Source of the DNA: CAWEFA01 sp963851385
GTDB taxonomy: Bacteria; Bacteroidota; Bacteroidia; Bacteroidales; DTGW01
NCBI GenBank assembly: GCA_963851385.1
Contig: CAWKPE010000021.1
Coordinates: 124,001 to 188,000, forward strand
Direction: 5' to 3'
DNA: 64,000 bases
Each line of letters opens with the position of its first letter. The stretch's first letter is position 1. This document shows positions 14,649-25,511 of this stretch, piece after piece. The notes under the pieces are model-generated. The model was not told the DNA's origin. It saw only the letters and a list, made by a program, of their open reading frames with translations, and did no database searches. Both the position numbers and the translations under genes were made by a program.

Positions 14649-15968
14649 ATGTCTTTAAAAAACAGAAAATTAATAAATAGTAAAGAGGGAAAAATTTCCA
14701 TTATCCAGATGATTGGATTTTTTCTTATTTTAATCGGGATTGGAATAATTATTATCTCAGTATTTACATCAAATAATCCTTCTATAATTGCAATTGCCTT
14801 TTTTATTACAATGCTTGGCATTGCTTTTGCATTTCCAAAACTTCTTAAAGGTAATGATGGTTTAAGCACCATGCGAATTGTAGTATTTATGATGGTGAAT
14901 GTCATTTGCCTTTTATTGATAAAAATCGGATGGGACAAAACGTCTCTTGAACAGATTGGACTTAACCAATGGTGGACGGGAGTCATAGCTTTTGTATTTG
15001 GGGCAAAAGCTACTCAATCCTATTTTGAGAATAAATGGGCAGTGCCAGAATCTGAAACTCCAAAGGTTGGAACAGCAGCTCTGGAATACACCAATGCTGA
15101 AATTGCTAAATTGGCGGTTGTACAAAACGAGCAGTATCTCAGGGTTAAGTTTCCCAACATAGTTTCTATTAGCGATGCTGTGCACGATTTAAATCAAACC
15201 GAAAGCCATGTAATTACCCTATACCTAAAAGACAACAACACCACTGGAATTCCAGATAAATTAGAAGTAAAAATGCCGGATGGGAGTGTAAAAACTATTG
15301 GAACGGAGATTGTGAAAAACGTAGGAGTTGGGAAAATCCATGTGAATCAGAAAAGTATTGTTGATAGAGGTTCATGCAAAGGTTCTGTTTGTTGCGTGGT
15401 CAATACAAACCAAGGTTTTAATGCAATTGTAACAGCTGGGCATATATATTCAAATTCTAAAAATTTTAGTTGTGGAGGGAAAATTGATACGAATAAACAA
15501 ACTCAAGTGAATATTGATGGCAAAATTGGGAAATGGATATTTCAACTTATCAATTACAAGAATGATATTGCGCTTGCAGGCCTTGAAACAGGAATTGATT
15601 ATAAAAATTATGTTTCTTTCAAGGGCAAAACATATTATAAAATTACTGATGCAGATGTAAAGAAAACGCAAGTGAAATTAATATCCAATATCAGCGATGA
15701 AAGGATGGGTTATATATTAGATTATGACACTTGTTGGGATATAGAATATTCAGATACGGTAGCATCTAAGAATAATATTATTGTAATTGGAAGCACTGAT
15801 GATAGAGATAGTTCCAAAACTGTATCTCAATCGGGAGATTCAGGAGGTTGTGTATATGAACCAGTAACTGGCAATCTGGTTGGCTTAATATTGGGGGGTA
15901 ATGATTCTTTTACATGGGTATTATCTATCGAAGAAATTTTAAAACAAAACAATTATACACTTAATTAA
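14649..15968 (+). CDS. membrane-anchored trypsin-like serine protease
   Basis: 439 aa. Three hydrophobic segments (about 18-40, 45-63, 75-92) and possibly a fourth near 108-118 anchor the N-terminus. The C-terminal half is a chymotrypsin-fold protease with an intact triad: His265 (VTAGHIY), Asp306 (NDIALA) and Ser398 (SGDSGG). Cys pairs near 243-249 and 275/362 may form disulfides if the domain is outside the cytoplasm. Substrate unknown. The next gene starts 12 bases downstream and encodes a large exported protein, a possible partner or substrate. Family membership is clear and the biological role is open. Confidence 0.85.
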   Translation: MSLKNRKLINSKEGKISIIQMIGFFLILIGIGIIIISVFTSNNPSIIAIAFFITMLGIAFAFPKLLKGNDGLSTMRIVVFMMVNVICLLLIKIGWDKTSLEQIGLNQWWTGVIAFVFGAKATQSYFENKWAVPESETPKVGTAALEYTNAEIAKLAVVQNEQYLRVKFPNIVSISDAVHDLNQTESHVITLYLKDNNTTGIPDKLEVKMPDGSVKTIGTEIVKNVGVGKIHVNQKSIVDRGSCKGSVCCVVNTNQGFNAIVTAGHIYSNSKNFSCGGKIDTNKQTQVNIDGKIGKWIFQLINYKNDIALAGLETGIDYKNYVSFKGKTYYKITDADVKKTQVKLISNISDERMGYILDYDTCWDIEYSDTVASKNNIIVIGSTDDRDSSKTVSQSGDSGGCVYEPVTGNLVGLILGGNDSFTWVLSIEEILKQNNYTLN

Positions 15969-15980
15969 ATTAGTACTTTA

Positions 15981-18425
15981 ATGAAGAATCTATATTTATT
16001 AATTCTATTACTCCTTTGTTATAGTATTCGTATTGTTGCACAAAATTCAATCATAGTTGATGCATCAGGAAATAATCTGAAATCTAAAGTTATAAGTAAT
16101 ATTAAGCTTCCTCTTATTTTATTATTTGATAAAACCTTAAAAAAGGGCGATACTATTTATATTTCGTTAGATGGGGAAAAGGATGTCATAAATAAACCTT
16201 TATATGATTCAATTCAAAAATATGAAATGACAGATTTTCCTGGTATTTATATTAGAGAAGACTCAATGATGACTAAAATAGGAAGTTCCAAAATTAAATT
16301 GGGAAATGGAGTATTTTATTTGGGTTTAAATAATAAAAATTTTATTGGTCCAATAAAAATTAAAGCATACAAACACAATTATAATCCCGGATTAATTTAT
16401 TATGATGCCTTAAAATTGATAGAAATTAATAATTCAAAAAATGATTCTTTGCAAAGCTTAGGTGCAAAAATATTGAACTATTATGGAGTAAAGAACCAAT
16501 CAGAATTAAAAAGAAATAGTTTCTTAAATGCAGAGATTAAGGGTATCGATTTAGCAAATTATGGGAAAATAGAATCTTTAACCAAAGAATTAGTTAGTAC
16601 TTTTATATCAACTACAACATCATCAATTGGAGGCCTTGATGTCACCACCATTGCTGATGGATTTGCCAAGTTTATTGTAAAAAGAACCAAGCAAGAGTTA
16701 AGCATTGCTTTTTTTGATAAGTTTAAAGATGAACTTGATAATTATCCTGATATTCAAACCATATTTCCTCAAACATACAGGGCACTATCAGCTATTGGTG
16801 AAGATATTTATATGTATGAAGCCTATATTCAGACTTTGAGAGAATCATTTGAAAAAGATTTAGCTGCTTTACCTTCCAATTTACCTGGCATTATTGATAA
16901 TCATAAAGAATATTTTGATAATAATCCTGAATTTAAAGCTGAATTGCTTTCTGCATTCTATATAGCCCAGGCGATTCAGGACAAACAACATCCGGGCAAT
17001 ATTATTGAAAATTTTCCAATTGAAAATTTTGGTAATGATACTACGATAAAAGGAATACTACAAACATTACAGTTGATATCAGGTTCATTACGAGGTAAAA
17101 ATGATAGTTCCTATTGGGCTCCTTATTCAGATATTATAAAGCTCTTTGCTGATGATCAGCTTTTAAAAGTTTATTTGGGATTACTCGAACAAAAAGCCAG
17201 AAATGAAAATATTGTGTTTTTAAATAAGTACCGTAACCATATTATATTAGCTGATATGATTGATAAATCTTTCCCTGAAGTATCTGATTATATTTTTTTT
17301 ATAAAAGGATTTGCCCTTAAAACTCAATCGCTGGAAACAAAAATTAAAGGACTTAAGAAGGTTAAAAGAGATTCTCTTTTGTTCGAAAATTATTATAGCG
17401 TGGTGTCTTCTTCAATCGATCTTATGCGGTATGCTGTTAAAGTTGAAGATTTGCCCAATATAAAGAATGATAGTCTTGGTTTAAAAGAGAAAGCAGCAGT
17501 TTATTTTGATCTTGCACAAACATCATCAGATATTGTAATTGATGTGAATAGAAGAAATTATTCTTCTGCCATTGTTAATGCAGTTCACGTATATGAGCTT
17601 CTTATTTCTAAATGGAATATTAATATAGAAACTCAAAAAATGGCAGAATCTAACATAACTGAAGTTGCAAAATATGGTACTAATAATATTATTAGTTTTA
17701 TTGTTCAGCATGATTATTTACCTGATTCAATTATAAGGAAACTTAATAATACTCAATTGAACAACTTACAACCTTATATTGATAAACTTCATTATTATAA
17801 TTCATACAAACAAGTATTTAAAAAAGATGCTATTGATAAAATTTTCAAATATGGTTCTTTTATGGCCGCCATAGTACAAGCCAAATCTTCTGATGAAGTT
17901 GAAGCCGCTATAGAGGCAGTTGCTTTACCTACCGGTTCAGCAAGAATTAAAAGGGAATCGAAATATAATGTTTCATTAAATGCTTATTGCGGAATATTTG
18001 CAGGACAAAATAGGATAGAATTTTGGTCTAAACCAGAATATTCCGGAGGAATAACTGCTCCTATTGGAATTGCGGTAAGCTGGGGACATTCATGGATTCC
18101 TTTTACAAATTGTTTAAAATATGGAGTATCTTCAACGATATTTTTATCTATAATTGATTTAGGTGCCATTACAGCATTTAGGTTTACAAACGATACTTCA
18201 ACTGTATCAAAAATACAATTGAAGGATATTATATCACCGGGATTATTTGTTTCATGGGGATTACCTAAATGCCCGATTTCCATAAATGCGGGATGTCAAC
18301 TAACTCCGTTATTGGCTTCTGCAAATTCTTCAGGTAATATTTCTGAAGCGAGAATGTTCAGATTAACGTTAGGCATTTGTGTAGATATCCCTATCATAAA
18401 CTTTTATGCAAAACCCAGAAATTAA
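15981..18425 (+). CDS. large exported protein of unknown function
   Basis: 814 aa with a signal peptide (hydrophobic LYLLILLLLCYS, cleavage near VAQ). The N-terminal 120 residues look beta-rich (KGDTIYISLDG). About 140-690 is mostly alpha-helical. The last 130 residues alternate like membrane or barrel strands (NVSLNAYCGIFAG, APIGIAVSWGHS, PGLFVSWGL, SINAGCQLTPLL). I recognise no family. The C-terminus resembles the end of an outer-membrane protein rather than a T9SS domain. It lies 12 bases after the protease gene and 17 before the DUF2235 gene, so it is co-transcribed with both. Confidence 0.75.
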   Translation: MKNLYLLILLLLCYSIRIVAQNSIIVDASGNNLKSKVISNIKLPLILLFDKTLKKGDTIYISLDGEKDVINKPLYDSIQKYEMTDFPGIYIREDSMMTKIGSSKIKLGNGVFYLGLNNKNFIGPIKIKAYKHNYNPGLIYYDALKLIEINNSKNDSLQSLGAKILNYYGVKNQSELKRNSFLNAEIKGIDLANYGKIESLTKELVSTFISTTTSSIGGLDVTTIADGFAKFIVKRTKQELSIAFFDKFKDELDNYPDIQTIFPQTYRALSAIGEDIYMYEAYIQTLRESFEKDLAALPSNLPGIIDNHKEYFDNNPEFKAELLSAFYIAQAIQDKQHPGNIIENFPIENFGNDTTIKGILQTLQLISGSLRGKNDSSYWAPYSDIIKLFADDQLLKVYLGLLEQKARNENIVFLNKYRNHIILADMIDKSFPEVSDYIFFIKGFALKTQSLETKIKGLKKVKRDSLLFENYYSVVSSSIDLMRYAVKVEDLPNIKNDSLGLKEKAAVYFDLAQTSSDIVIDVNRRNYSSAIVNAVHVYELLISKWNINIETQKMAESNITEVAKYGTNNIISFIVQHDYLPDSIIRKLNNTQLNNLQPYIDKLHYYNSYKQVFKKDAIDKIFKYGSFMAAIVQAKSSDEVEAAIEAVALPTGSARIKRESKYNVSLNAYCGIFAGQNRIEFWSKPEYSGGITAPIGIAVSWGHSWIPFTNCLKYGVSSTIFLSIIDLGAITAFRFTNDTSTVSKIQLKDIISPGLFVSWGLPKCPISINAGCQLTPLLASANSSGNISEARMFRLTLGICVDIPIINFYAKPRN

Positions 18426-18442
18426 CTAATAACCTAACATAA

Positions 18443-19489
18443 ATGAAACGAATAATTATTTGTTTTGATGGCACATGGAACCATCCTGAAGAAAATCCGG
18501 TTTCCAATACCAATGTTTTAAAAATGTATAATGTTATTGATAAAAAGGACAGTAATGGAATAAAGCAAATTAAATGGTACGATCCGGGAGTAGGAACTAA
18601 TTGGTACGATAAAATACCTGGTGGAATTGCCGGGGTTGGACTATCGGAGAATATTAAACAAGGTTACAGGATATTGGCAAAGCTATATGAAGAAGGTGAC
18701 GAAGTATTCATCTGGGGATTCAGTCGGGGTGCATATACTGCCAGGAGTCTTATCGGACTAATCCGGAATTGCGGATTGCTTAAGAAAAATTTTGTAAATA
18801 ATGACAATGTTCATTATGCTTATTCGATCTACAGAACAAGAGACGAAAGCGCTGATACTTCTCAGGCAATTATGTTCAGGGAAAAATATTCAAGGATGAT
18901 AGAAATCAAATTTCTGGGAGTTTGGGATACCGTAGGTGCGCTTGGTATTCCATTCAAATCATTTGGTTTTTTCAACCGCGCGTTTTATGAGTTTCACGAT
19001 GTAGAATTGAGCAGCATAGTCAAAAATGCATTTCATGCTGTTGCTATTGACGAGCATAGAGAAATATTTAATGTTACTTTATGGGATCCTAAGATTAAAT
19101 CCAATCAAACAATGGAACAAGTGTGGTTTGTAGGTGCACATACGGATGTTGGTGGTGGATACACTACACAAGGAGGAATCCAGCTTTCATCTATTACATT
19201 GGAATGGATGATGAATAAAGCTCAGTCATGTGGATTACAGTTTACAAATATTCCAAAAGCGCAAAGTCTTTCAAATTGTAATGTCGTCCCTGTTACTGAT
19301 TCGCGTGTTGGAATTTATGAGTTGGAAAAATATATTGACAGGAATATAGGCTTTACACAAAATGGCAATGAAGCTATACATAGTTCTGTAAACGACTTGA
19401 TAAAGTCTCCGGCTAACTACAAACCGGAAAATAATGTCAGCAAAACTATTGTAAATCCGTTTGCTACCGTTGAAGGAAAGCTATATTAA
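18443..19489 (+). CDS. DUF2235 alpha/beta hydrolase (Tle1-like)
   Basis: 348 aa. It begins with the family signature RIIICFDGTWNxP, then GVGTNW, the nucleophile elbow GFSRGAYTAR (Ser94), GVWDTVGALGIP (Asp162 as likely acid) and VGAHTDVGGGY (His233). DUF2235 includes the type VI secretion phospholipase effectors of the Tle1 group as well as uncharacterised hydrolases. There is no signal peptide. Context with a peptidoglycan-enzyme-like protein and proteases hints at an effector or lytic role. Without a secretion apparatus in the window this is inference. Confidence 0.85.
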   Translation: MKRIIICFDGTWNHPEENPVSNTNVLKMYNVIDKKDSNGIKQIKWYDPGVGTNWYDKIPGGIAGVGLSENIKQGYRILAKLYEEGDEVFIWGFSRGAYTARSLIGLIRNCGLLKKNFVNNDNVHYAYSIYRTRDESADTSQAIMFREKYSRMIEIKFLGVWDTVGALGIPFKSFGFFNRAFYEFHDVELSSIVKNAFHAVAIDEHREIFNVTLWDPKIKSNQTMEQVWFVGAHTDVGGGYTTQGGIQLSSITLEWMMNKAQSCGLQFTNIPKAQSLSNCNVVPVTDSRVGIYELEKYIDRNIGFTQNGNEAIHSSVNDLIKSPANYKPENNVSKTIVNPFATVEGKLY

Positions 19490-19585
19490 GTTTATTAGTA
19501 AGTGCAAGGAATTCTCAAGAAGGATCAATAAAGTTGAACCCGGACTAAAATTATACAATAAAATTTAAATTTAATAATTTAAACT

Positions 19586-20182
19586 ATGGCAAACATAACG
19601 TTTGAAAAAGTATACAATGCTTTGAAAAATAAGAGTTATAGTATCTTCGAAAGCGATAACATGCCCTATAACCTTAATATTGTAGGTATTCGTAATGACG
19701 ACAGGGTATCTAATTCTTTTGATGATTGGATTACAGTAATGTGGAAATTCAAAGGGTGTTGGAGTTTTCTTGTTAATGAAGCTACAACAGATCCTGGCTT
19801 ATACTACCGTGAGCATCCTATGCAGCCGGAAGGTACAGCTATTGTAAAGGAAGGTCAGTATCAGGGAAGTCATATACTTGGATTACATATGGGGTATAAA
19901 GCTTTGCAGCAAAAAGGAAATCTTACAATCATCAGAGATTATAACAAGGATGATATTTTAGACTATAATACCGGAAGAGAAGAAACAGGTAATAATTTTG
20001 GTATTAATATTCATCGTGCTAGGCCAGATGGAACTTCTGTACAGGTTGATACCTGGTCAGCCGGCTGCCAAGTTTTTGCCGATTCGTTCGAGTTCGATCA
20101 ATTTATTCAAATTTGTGAGAAAGCTGTTGTCAATTGGGGAAATAGCTTTACCTATACTCTAATAAATGTTAAAGATTTGTGA
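19586..20182 (+). CDS. small protein with L,D-transpeptidase-like His...SAGC signature
   Basis: 198 aa without signal peptide. The key region is FGINIHRARP (His143), then SAGCQVF (Ser158-Ala-Gly-Cys161), 18 residues apart. This is close to the H-x(14-17)-[S/T]-H-G-C signature of YkuD L,D-transpeptidases. Also conserved-looking are DPGLYYREHP, LGLHMGYKAL and GREETGNN. I associate this pattern with phage or prophage-borne proteins, but I cannot name the family with certainty. A cell-wall crosslinking or cleaving role is plausible. It lies 96 bases after the DUF2235 gene. Confidence 0.6.
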   Translation: MANITFEKVYNALKNKSYSIFESDNMPYNLNIVGIRNDDRVSNSFDDWITVMWKFKGCWSFLVNEATTDPGLYYREHPMQPEGTAIVKEGQYQGSHILGLHMGYKALQQKGNLTIIRDYNKDDILDYNTGREETGNNFGINIHRARPDGTSVQVDTWSAGCQVFADSFEFDQFIQICEKAVVNWGNSFTYTLINVKDL

Positions 20183-20336
20183 GTGAAGAATAACGATAAT
20201 ACATAGAGATATTTTGGAGCTTACTAACATATAATTTCTTTGGCACTTATACCAAAATGTTATTTACAATTTCAAATATCTATGGTAAAGCTGAAAACAG
20301 AATAGGGTGAACAAAAATAAATCTAAAACTTACAAA

Positions 20337-21905
20337 ATGAAAAAACAAACAAATCAAAAATCTTTTCAGGTACCTTTGGATGGAAGTTTTAAGTTTTCCC
20401 CAAAGGCAAAATCGGTTCCTTCAATAAATTCTAATGAAGGCATTGAAGTAACTATAAGAGTACGTAGAAAAAAATCAGTTGAAGACGCTTTAAAAAAAGC
20501 CGTCAGGATTAGCCATGAGGATTATGAGAAAAATTATGGCGCCACCAATGAAGATATTAAGTTAGTTGAAGAATTTGCTCATGAACATCATTTGAGTATT
20601 TCGGAAATTCATGTTGCACGGCGCACTATAAAGCTTTTTGGTAGAATTCGTGATTTTGAAAATGCTTTTAATGTGCATTTGCATAATTATGAAGATTCAG
20701 ATGGTAATCAATTCAGGGGCAGAACAGGAGAAATATTTATCCCCGGTCATTTAGGTGATATTATCGAAGGTGTATTTGGCCTCGATAATCGTCCTGCTGC
20801 AAGAACTCATCATCGCTTGCTTAGCACTTCAATCGGAAAATTTTCGTCTAAAACAGTTGCATTTAACGGTTATGACCCTAGAGATGTGGCAACGGCTTAT
20901 GGCTTTCCAATGAATATGAACGGTAAGGGACAATGCATTGGTATTATAGAACTGGGAGGCGGATTTAAAAATACCGATTTGAAAAATTATTTCAACATGA
21001 TAGGGATACAAGCTCCGGCAATAAAATCAGTTTCGGTCGATGGTGGATTTAATCATCCGACAGGGAGTCCCGACGGACCTGATGGTGAGGTTGCACTTGA
21101 TATTGAAGTGGCAGGAGCTATAGCCAATGGTGCCAGTATCGTAGTTTATTTTACCAAAAACACCGATCAGGGCTTTTTAGATGCAATCACTACCGCTATA
21201 CACGATAATGTGAATAAACCTTCGATCATTTCAATCAGTTGGGGCAGTGCTGAAATTGATTGGACGGAGCAAGCTATGAAAAATTTTAATCAGGCTTTTC
21301 AATCAGCTTCTCTGCTGGGGATTACTATTTGTGCATCTTCAGGAGACGATGGTTCTGGCGATGGTGTCGGAGATAAAAATGTCCATGTTGATTTTCCTGC
21401 TGCCAGCCCGTTTATTTTAGCCTGTGGCGGAACAAAGCTTAAAATTAAAAACAATAAAGTAGCCTCTGAAGTGGTTTGGAATGAATCTTCAAAAGAAGAA
21501 GGTGCAGGAGGTGGAGGTGTGAGTGAATATTTTGCTTTGCCTGACTATCAGAAGAAGGTGAATGTACCGGTTTCTTTAAATTCAGGTTTCAAGGGAAGAG
21601 GAGTTCCGGATATAGCGGGGAATGCAGATCCTGAAACTGGTTTTATTGTAACTGTAGATGGACAAACATCCCCGATTGGCGGAACTAGTGCAGTGGCTCC
21701 GTTAATGGCGGCATTTATTGCTTTGATAAATCAAAAAAAGAAAACAAATGCCGGATTTATTCACCCGGTATTATATGCTAAACCTGCCGGAAAGACAAGA
21801 GATATTAATACGGGAAACAACATCAGTAATCCTCCCGGCAAAGGATATAAGGCAGGAAAAGGTTGGGATGCCTGCACAGGTTGGGGTGTCTTGTTCAATT
21901 TTTAA
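20337..21905 (+). CDS. S53 family peptidase (sedolisin/kumamolisin-like)
   Basis: 522 aa from the ATG at 20337. A GTG at 20307 would add ten Lys-rich residues and cannot be excluded. The N-terminal ~160 residues are a pro-kumamolisin activation domain (EDYEKNYGAT, HLSISEIHVARRTI, VFGLDNRP). The catalytic domain has Glu251 and Asp255 (DGEVALDIEV), the oxyanion Asp337 (SSGDDGS) and Ser451 (GGTSAVAPLMA). The calcium-site region at the C-terminus (DINTGNN, GWDACTGWG) is present. Sedolisins are usually secreted acid proteases, but no signal peptide is visible here. A terminator follows 24 bases after the stop. Confidence 0.9.
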   Translation: MKKQTNQKSFQVPLDGSFKFSPKAKSVPSINSNEGIEVTIRVRRKKSVEDALKKAVRISHEDYEKNYGATNEDIKLVEEFAHEHHLSISEIHVARRTIKLFGRIRDFENAFNVHLHNYEDSDGNQFRGRTGEIFIPGHLGDIIEGVFGLDNRPAARTHHRLLSTSIGKFSSKTVAFNGYDPRDVATAYGFPMNMNGKGQCIGIIELGGGFKNTDLKNYFNMIGIQAPAIKSVSVDGGFNHPTGSPDGPDGEVALDIEVAGAIANGASIVVYFTKNTDQGFLDAITTAIHDNVNKPSIISISWGSAEIDWTEQAMKNFNQAFQSASLLGITICASSGDDGSGDGVGDKNVHVDFPAASPFILACGGTKLKIKNNKVASEVVWNESSKEEGAGGGGVSEYFALPDYQKKVNVPVSLNSGFKGRGVPDIAGNADPETGFIVTVDGQTSPIGGTSAVAPLMAAFIALINQKKKTNAGFIHPVLYAKPAGKTRDINTGNNISNPPGKGYKAGKGWDACTGWGVLFNF

Positions 21906-21928
21906 TTTATTTATAATTCATTGAAAAT

Positions 21929-21956
21929 AACGCCAGCTCTCAGGCTGGCGTTTTAC
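21929..21956 (+). terminator. rho-independent terminator
   Basis: Perfect 9-bp stem AACGCCAGC (21929-21937) / GCTGGCGTT (21944-21952), loop TCTCAG, followed by T-rich sequence. It closes the protease/hydrolase run. Confidence 0.85.
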
Positions 21957-22037
21957 TTTTCTTTAGCGTAAGTATTCTTCTCAAATAAATGAGTTTTTGC
22001 ATATAGGATACAGAATTTTGAATCCTTTTAAATTATG

Positions 22038-22755
22038 TTATTCCCCAAAAACTTTCTTTAATATATCTGAAGTTCTTGCAGCGGGATCTTTACGTATGCT
22101 CAACTCTTCTTTGGCAATCATTACAAACAACCCATCTATTGCTTTACCGGTAACATATTCTGCAAGGTTTGGATTCTTTTTTTTGACAAACGGGATTTTA
22201 TTATAAGTTTTGATCAATTCTTCCCATTGATTTGTAGCATTGACCTTATCTAATGAAGTTTTAATTTTAGGTTGAAATTTTGTTTTCAGTTGACCCGAAG
22301 TATTTTTTTTCAAATATTTAGTAGCAGCGTCGTTATCACCTCTTACGATGTTTACGGCATCTGTTATAGTCATATTTTTAATTGCCGAAACAAAAATGGG
22401 TTCAGCTTCCGTTGCAGCATCTTCAGCAGCACGATTAAAAGATTCAATGACTTCATCAACTTTACTCCCAAGCCCTATTGACCTGAGCTTCAGATTCTAT
22501 TTCTTTTTCTTCAGGAGGAAAAGGGATTTTAATTTCGGGATTCTTATAATAGCCATCCGTTTTTGAAACAGTTTTTACACCATTACCAGTTCCCTTGATC
22601 AAAGCTTCTCTAATACCGTCAGCAGCGTCTTTTTCAGATAAATCACCACTCGATTGTCCTAATAATTTCTTAGCGTCATTTAATAACTGGCCTTTTGATT
22701 CAATGGAAACTAAAGTAAATGCCAGTATTAGCAATAAAAATTTTGTTTTTTTCAT
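22038..22755 (-). pseudogene. DUF4197 protein, frameshifted
   Basis: Read from the ATG at 22755: signal peptide (MKKTKFLLLILAF, cleavage near SKG), LSEKDAADGIREALIKGTG, then GYYKNPEIKIPFPPEE, all typical of DUF4197. The frame breaks at about 22485-22500. After the shift it continues LRSIGLGSKVDEVIESFNRAAEDAA and MTITDAVNIVRGDNDAATKYL, and ends in ARTSDILKKVFG. The repaired protein is about 238 aa, the family norm. DUF4197 proteins are exported or periplasmic and of unknown function. Either a one-base error or a recent mutation. Confidence 0.85.
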
Positions 22756-23027
22756 AATTCAAATATTAAAGTTTATCAGTTAGTTTCAAATTCCTTGCCA
22801 GAAATAATTTTAATTTATGATTTTGAATATGAAAATGAATCTTATTTATATAAATGTACAGTGTTTATGATTAAAGTAAAGGCATCGAAAAAAAAGTTAA
22901 AACTGAATAAAAATTCAAGTTGGTAATATTTAAAATTTGTTTAATAAATGAATAAAATATTTTGATATTTTAATATTTTTCTTTTCTTTGTAACTGTATG
23001 TATTTCAATAATTAACGTAGTGTACAA

Positions 23028-25270
23028 ATGAAAGGTAAATGCTTCATTTTAGTGATTTCTATAATCACTATTAATTTATTTTTTTGTAAAAGTATATCTT
23101 GTCAGGAAATCATTCATGAAGGTTTTGACAGTGGAACTGTTGCACCTCAGGGATGGATTATTAAAGCAGGAGGTGTTTATTCGTCAGCGTCAAATTCAGG
23201 AACTGCAATACCATCGATCAAATTGAGTGCTACAGGGCATTTTATAGAAACATGCCAGTTTTCAAATGCAACGGAATGCTCGTTTATGATAAAAGGAAAC
23301 AGTACAGATTCTCTATCTGCATTAGTAGTTTATTATGAGGTTGATAGTATTTGGTTTAAACTGGATAGTCTTACGCAACTTACGAAAACAAAAATAATAA
23401 TAGTACTTCCATTACCCGAAGATGCTCAGAAACTTAAATTTTTATATTACAAAAGCATGGGAAATATTGCATTTGATGACTTGATTGTCAGAAATGCCCT
23501 TCAGAATTCGGATACATTACCTCCGGTTTTTCAGGACAAAAGTCCAAAAGTGATAGATGCTTCAGATACCTCTGTCTCATTTGCTATTTCAATTAATAAA
23601 CCAGGAGTTGTTCATTATATCATTACTTCAGAAAGTTGCCCTGTACCTCAAAAAGATGCTTTCTTTAATCCTGCTCTTTACGATACTGCCTGTCTTATTA
23701 ATTATGGATTGTATAATATTTTTCATAATACAGACACTTTTGTTTCAATAAATGGTCTTAAAGCCGGCACTAAATATTTTTCTTATTGGCTGTCCAGTTC
23801 TGCTAATGGATCTGTTATTTCTGACAGTTCAAGTGCTACATGCGAGTTTTCATTACCTAAAGATAATTTTAATTTGTTTTTCTCGGAGATTATTAAAGGA
23901 AGTGGAAACAATAAAGCAATAGAAATATTTAACCCAACAAGTGATACAGTACTCCTGGCAAATTTCCGAATAGTTTCATCAACAAATGGAGGTGGATGGA
24001 AAACAACTTATTATAAGTTTCCCAAGGGAGCGACTATTGCACCACAAGATGTATATGTAATTCTAAAAGCTAATGCCGATACTTCCATTGTGAGCTATAG
24101 CGTTGCTGATGATTCAACTAATTCATCAGTTTTAGGATTTTACAGGAAATGATGCAAGAGGTCTTCAGAAATTAGATATAATTACAAATAAATGGAAATT
24201 CATTGATGTTTTCGGATATCCGAATTCTTCAATTAATTTTGCAATTGCAGGAGTTGATGCAGCAGCCTCAAATCATACAATAATCAGGAAGTCGTTTATA
24301 AAACATGGAAATACAGATTGGTTATCATCCGCAGGTACTAATGCAGATAATTCCGAATGGATTGTAAAAGATTTAAATGATTTCAGTAATCTTGGCAGGC
24401 ATTTCCTATTATCGGATTCTAATATTTTATTTGATACAATTTATTTTGATTGTCAGGAATTTACCGGCTATTATAGATAGCGTGGATCATAACATTACAT
24501 TCACTCTTCATTCTCAAGCTGATTTGTCAAATCTGCAATTAAAATATAATCTTCCGGATGGAATTATTATTAGTCCGGATCCATCAATTCTGTCTGATTA
24601 TACTTTACCGGTAAAATTTAATCTTACTAATATAAATCAAAAGCTATCTACTGAATGGACAATATTTGCATTTGTGGATAAAGCACCTGTCATTACTGAT
24701 TTGCACTATGATGAAAAGAGTCCGGCTTCAATAATTGTGACATTTAATGAACCTATTCATATTGAGGATTCATTGACTAAAGTTGAAGATGTGCCTTTTG
24801 TGAGAATATACGAAAGTGGAGATGTTGAAAATAAAATATCATTTGAAAAAGTATATGAAAGCGAAAATAAAGTTCTTAAGATTCAGCTCGAAAATAGTCT
24901 AAAGCCCGGGACAAAATATACAGTTTTTATCGATTCAGTTTTCGATTTATATTATAATAAAATGCCTGCTTATGAATGGACTTTTATAACAGATGGTTCA
25001 AATGAAATAAATAATAGTAATGATATATCCGGATTTAATATTTGGCCAAATCCGGCTTTTGGAGAAATGTATATTAAATTACCTTCAAAATTCACTTCTT
25101 CAAATATTACAATTAAACTTGTCAGTGCCGAAGGCAGAGTTTTTATCCCTTACGTTGAAGAAAATGGACTTATTAAGAGGCTTTTAATTACTAATATTAG
25201 ATCCGGTCTCTATATTTTATATATCAAAAATGATATGGAAGTTTTATCTGCATTGGTATATGTAAAATAA
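23028..25270 (+). pseudogene. T9SS-exported lamin-tail-domain protein with two frameshifts
   Basis: The reading frame starts with a signal peptide and an FDSGTVAPQGWII segment, then a fibronectin-like region (about 170-280) and a lamin tail domain (NLFFSEIIKGSGNNKAIEIFNP). It stops at 24152 because of an extra T in a T-run near 24138. The next frame carries GNDARGLQKLDIITNKWKFIDVFG until about 24480. A second one-base shift near 24455-24465 leads to IIDSVDHNITFTLHSQADL, a Big-like domain and a C-terminal T9SS type A sorting domain (NIWPNPAFGEMYIKLP). Repaired length is about 747 aa. Such proteins are secreted and anchored or released at the surface. Confidence 0.8.
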
Positions 25271-25357
25271 TTATAAAAATCAGTTTGGGTTTTTGTTAAA
25301 TAAAAATTTTAATTATTTTTACATTACTGATTTTAGAAATCTTAAAATTAATTGGAT

Positions 25358-25483
25358 ATGAGAAGGACCGTAATTTTAGTTATGCTGGTTTTTTTTACAC
25401 TGGCTATATTTTCTTGTAAGGGTAAGAAGAAATGTCCTGCCTATAGCAATAATCACAAGACGGAAATAACAATAAGATCATAA
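25358..25483 (+). CDS. small lipoprotein (41 aa)
   Basis: ATG at 25358 encodes MRRTVILVMLVF followed by a hydrophobic stretch and lipobox LAIFSC, then a short Lys-rich mature part. Mature chain is about 22 residues. This is the pattern of the very small lipoproteins frequent in Bacteroidota. It has its own terminator downstream. No function can be assigned. Confidence 0.6.
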   Translation: MRRTVILVMLVFFTLAIFSCKGKKKCPAYSNNHKTEITIRS

Positions 25484-25511
25484 TTTTTTAATTTCCTTGC
25501 TTAATATTTGG

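Noticed and set aside
20307..20336. GTG start for the S53 peptidase
   Set aside because: The added ten residues are only Lys/Asn/Ser and the ATG at 20337 follows an A-rich leader typical of Bacteroidota starts; retained only as an alternative.
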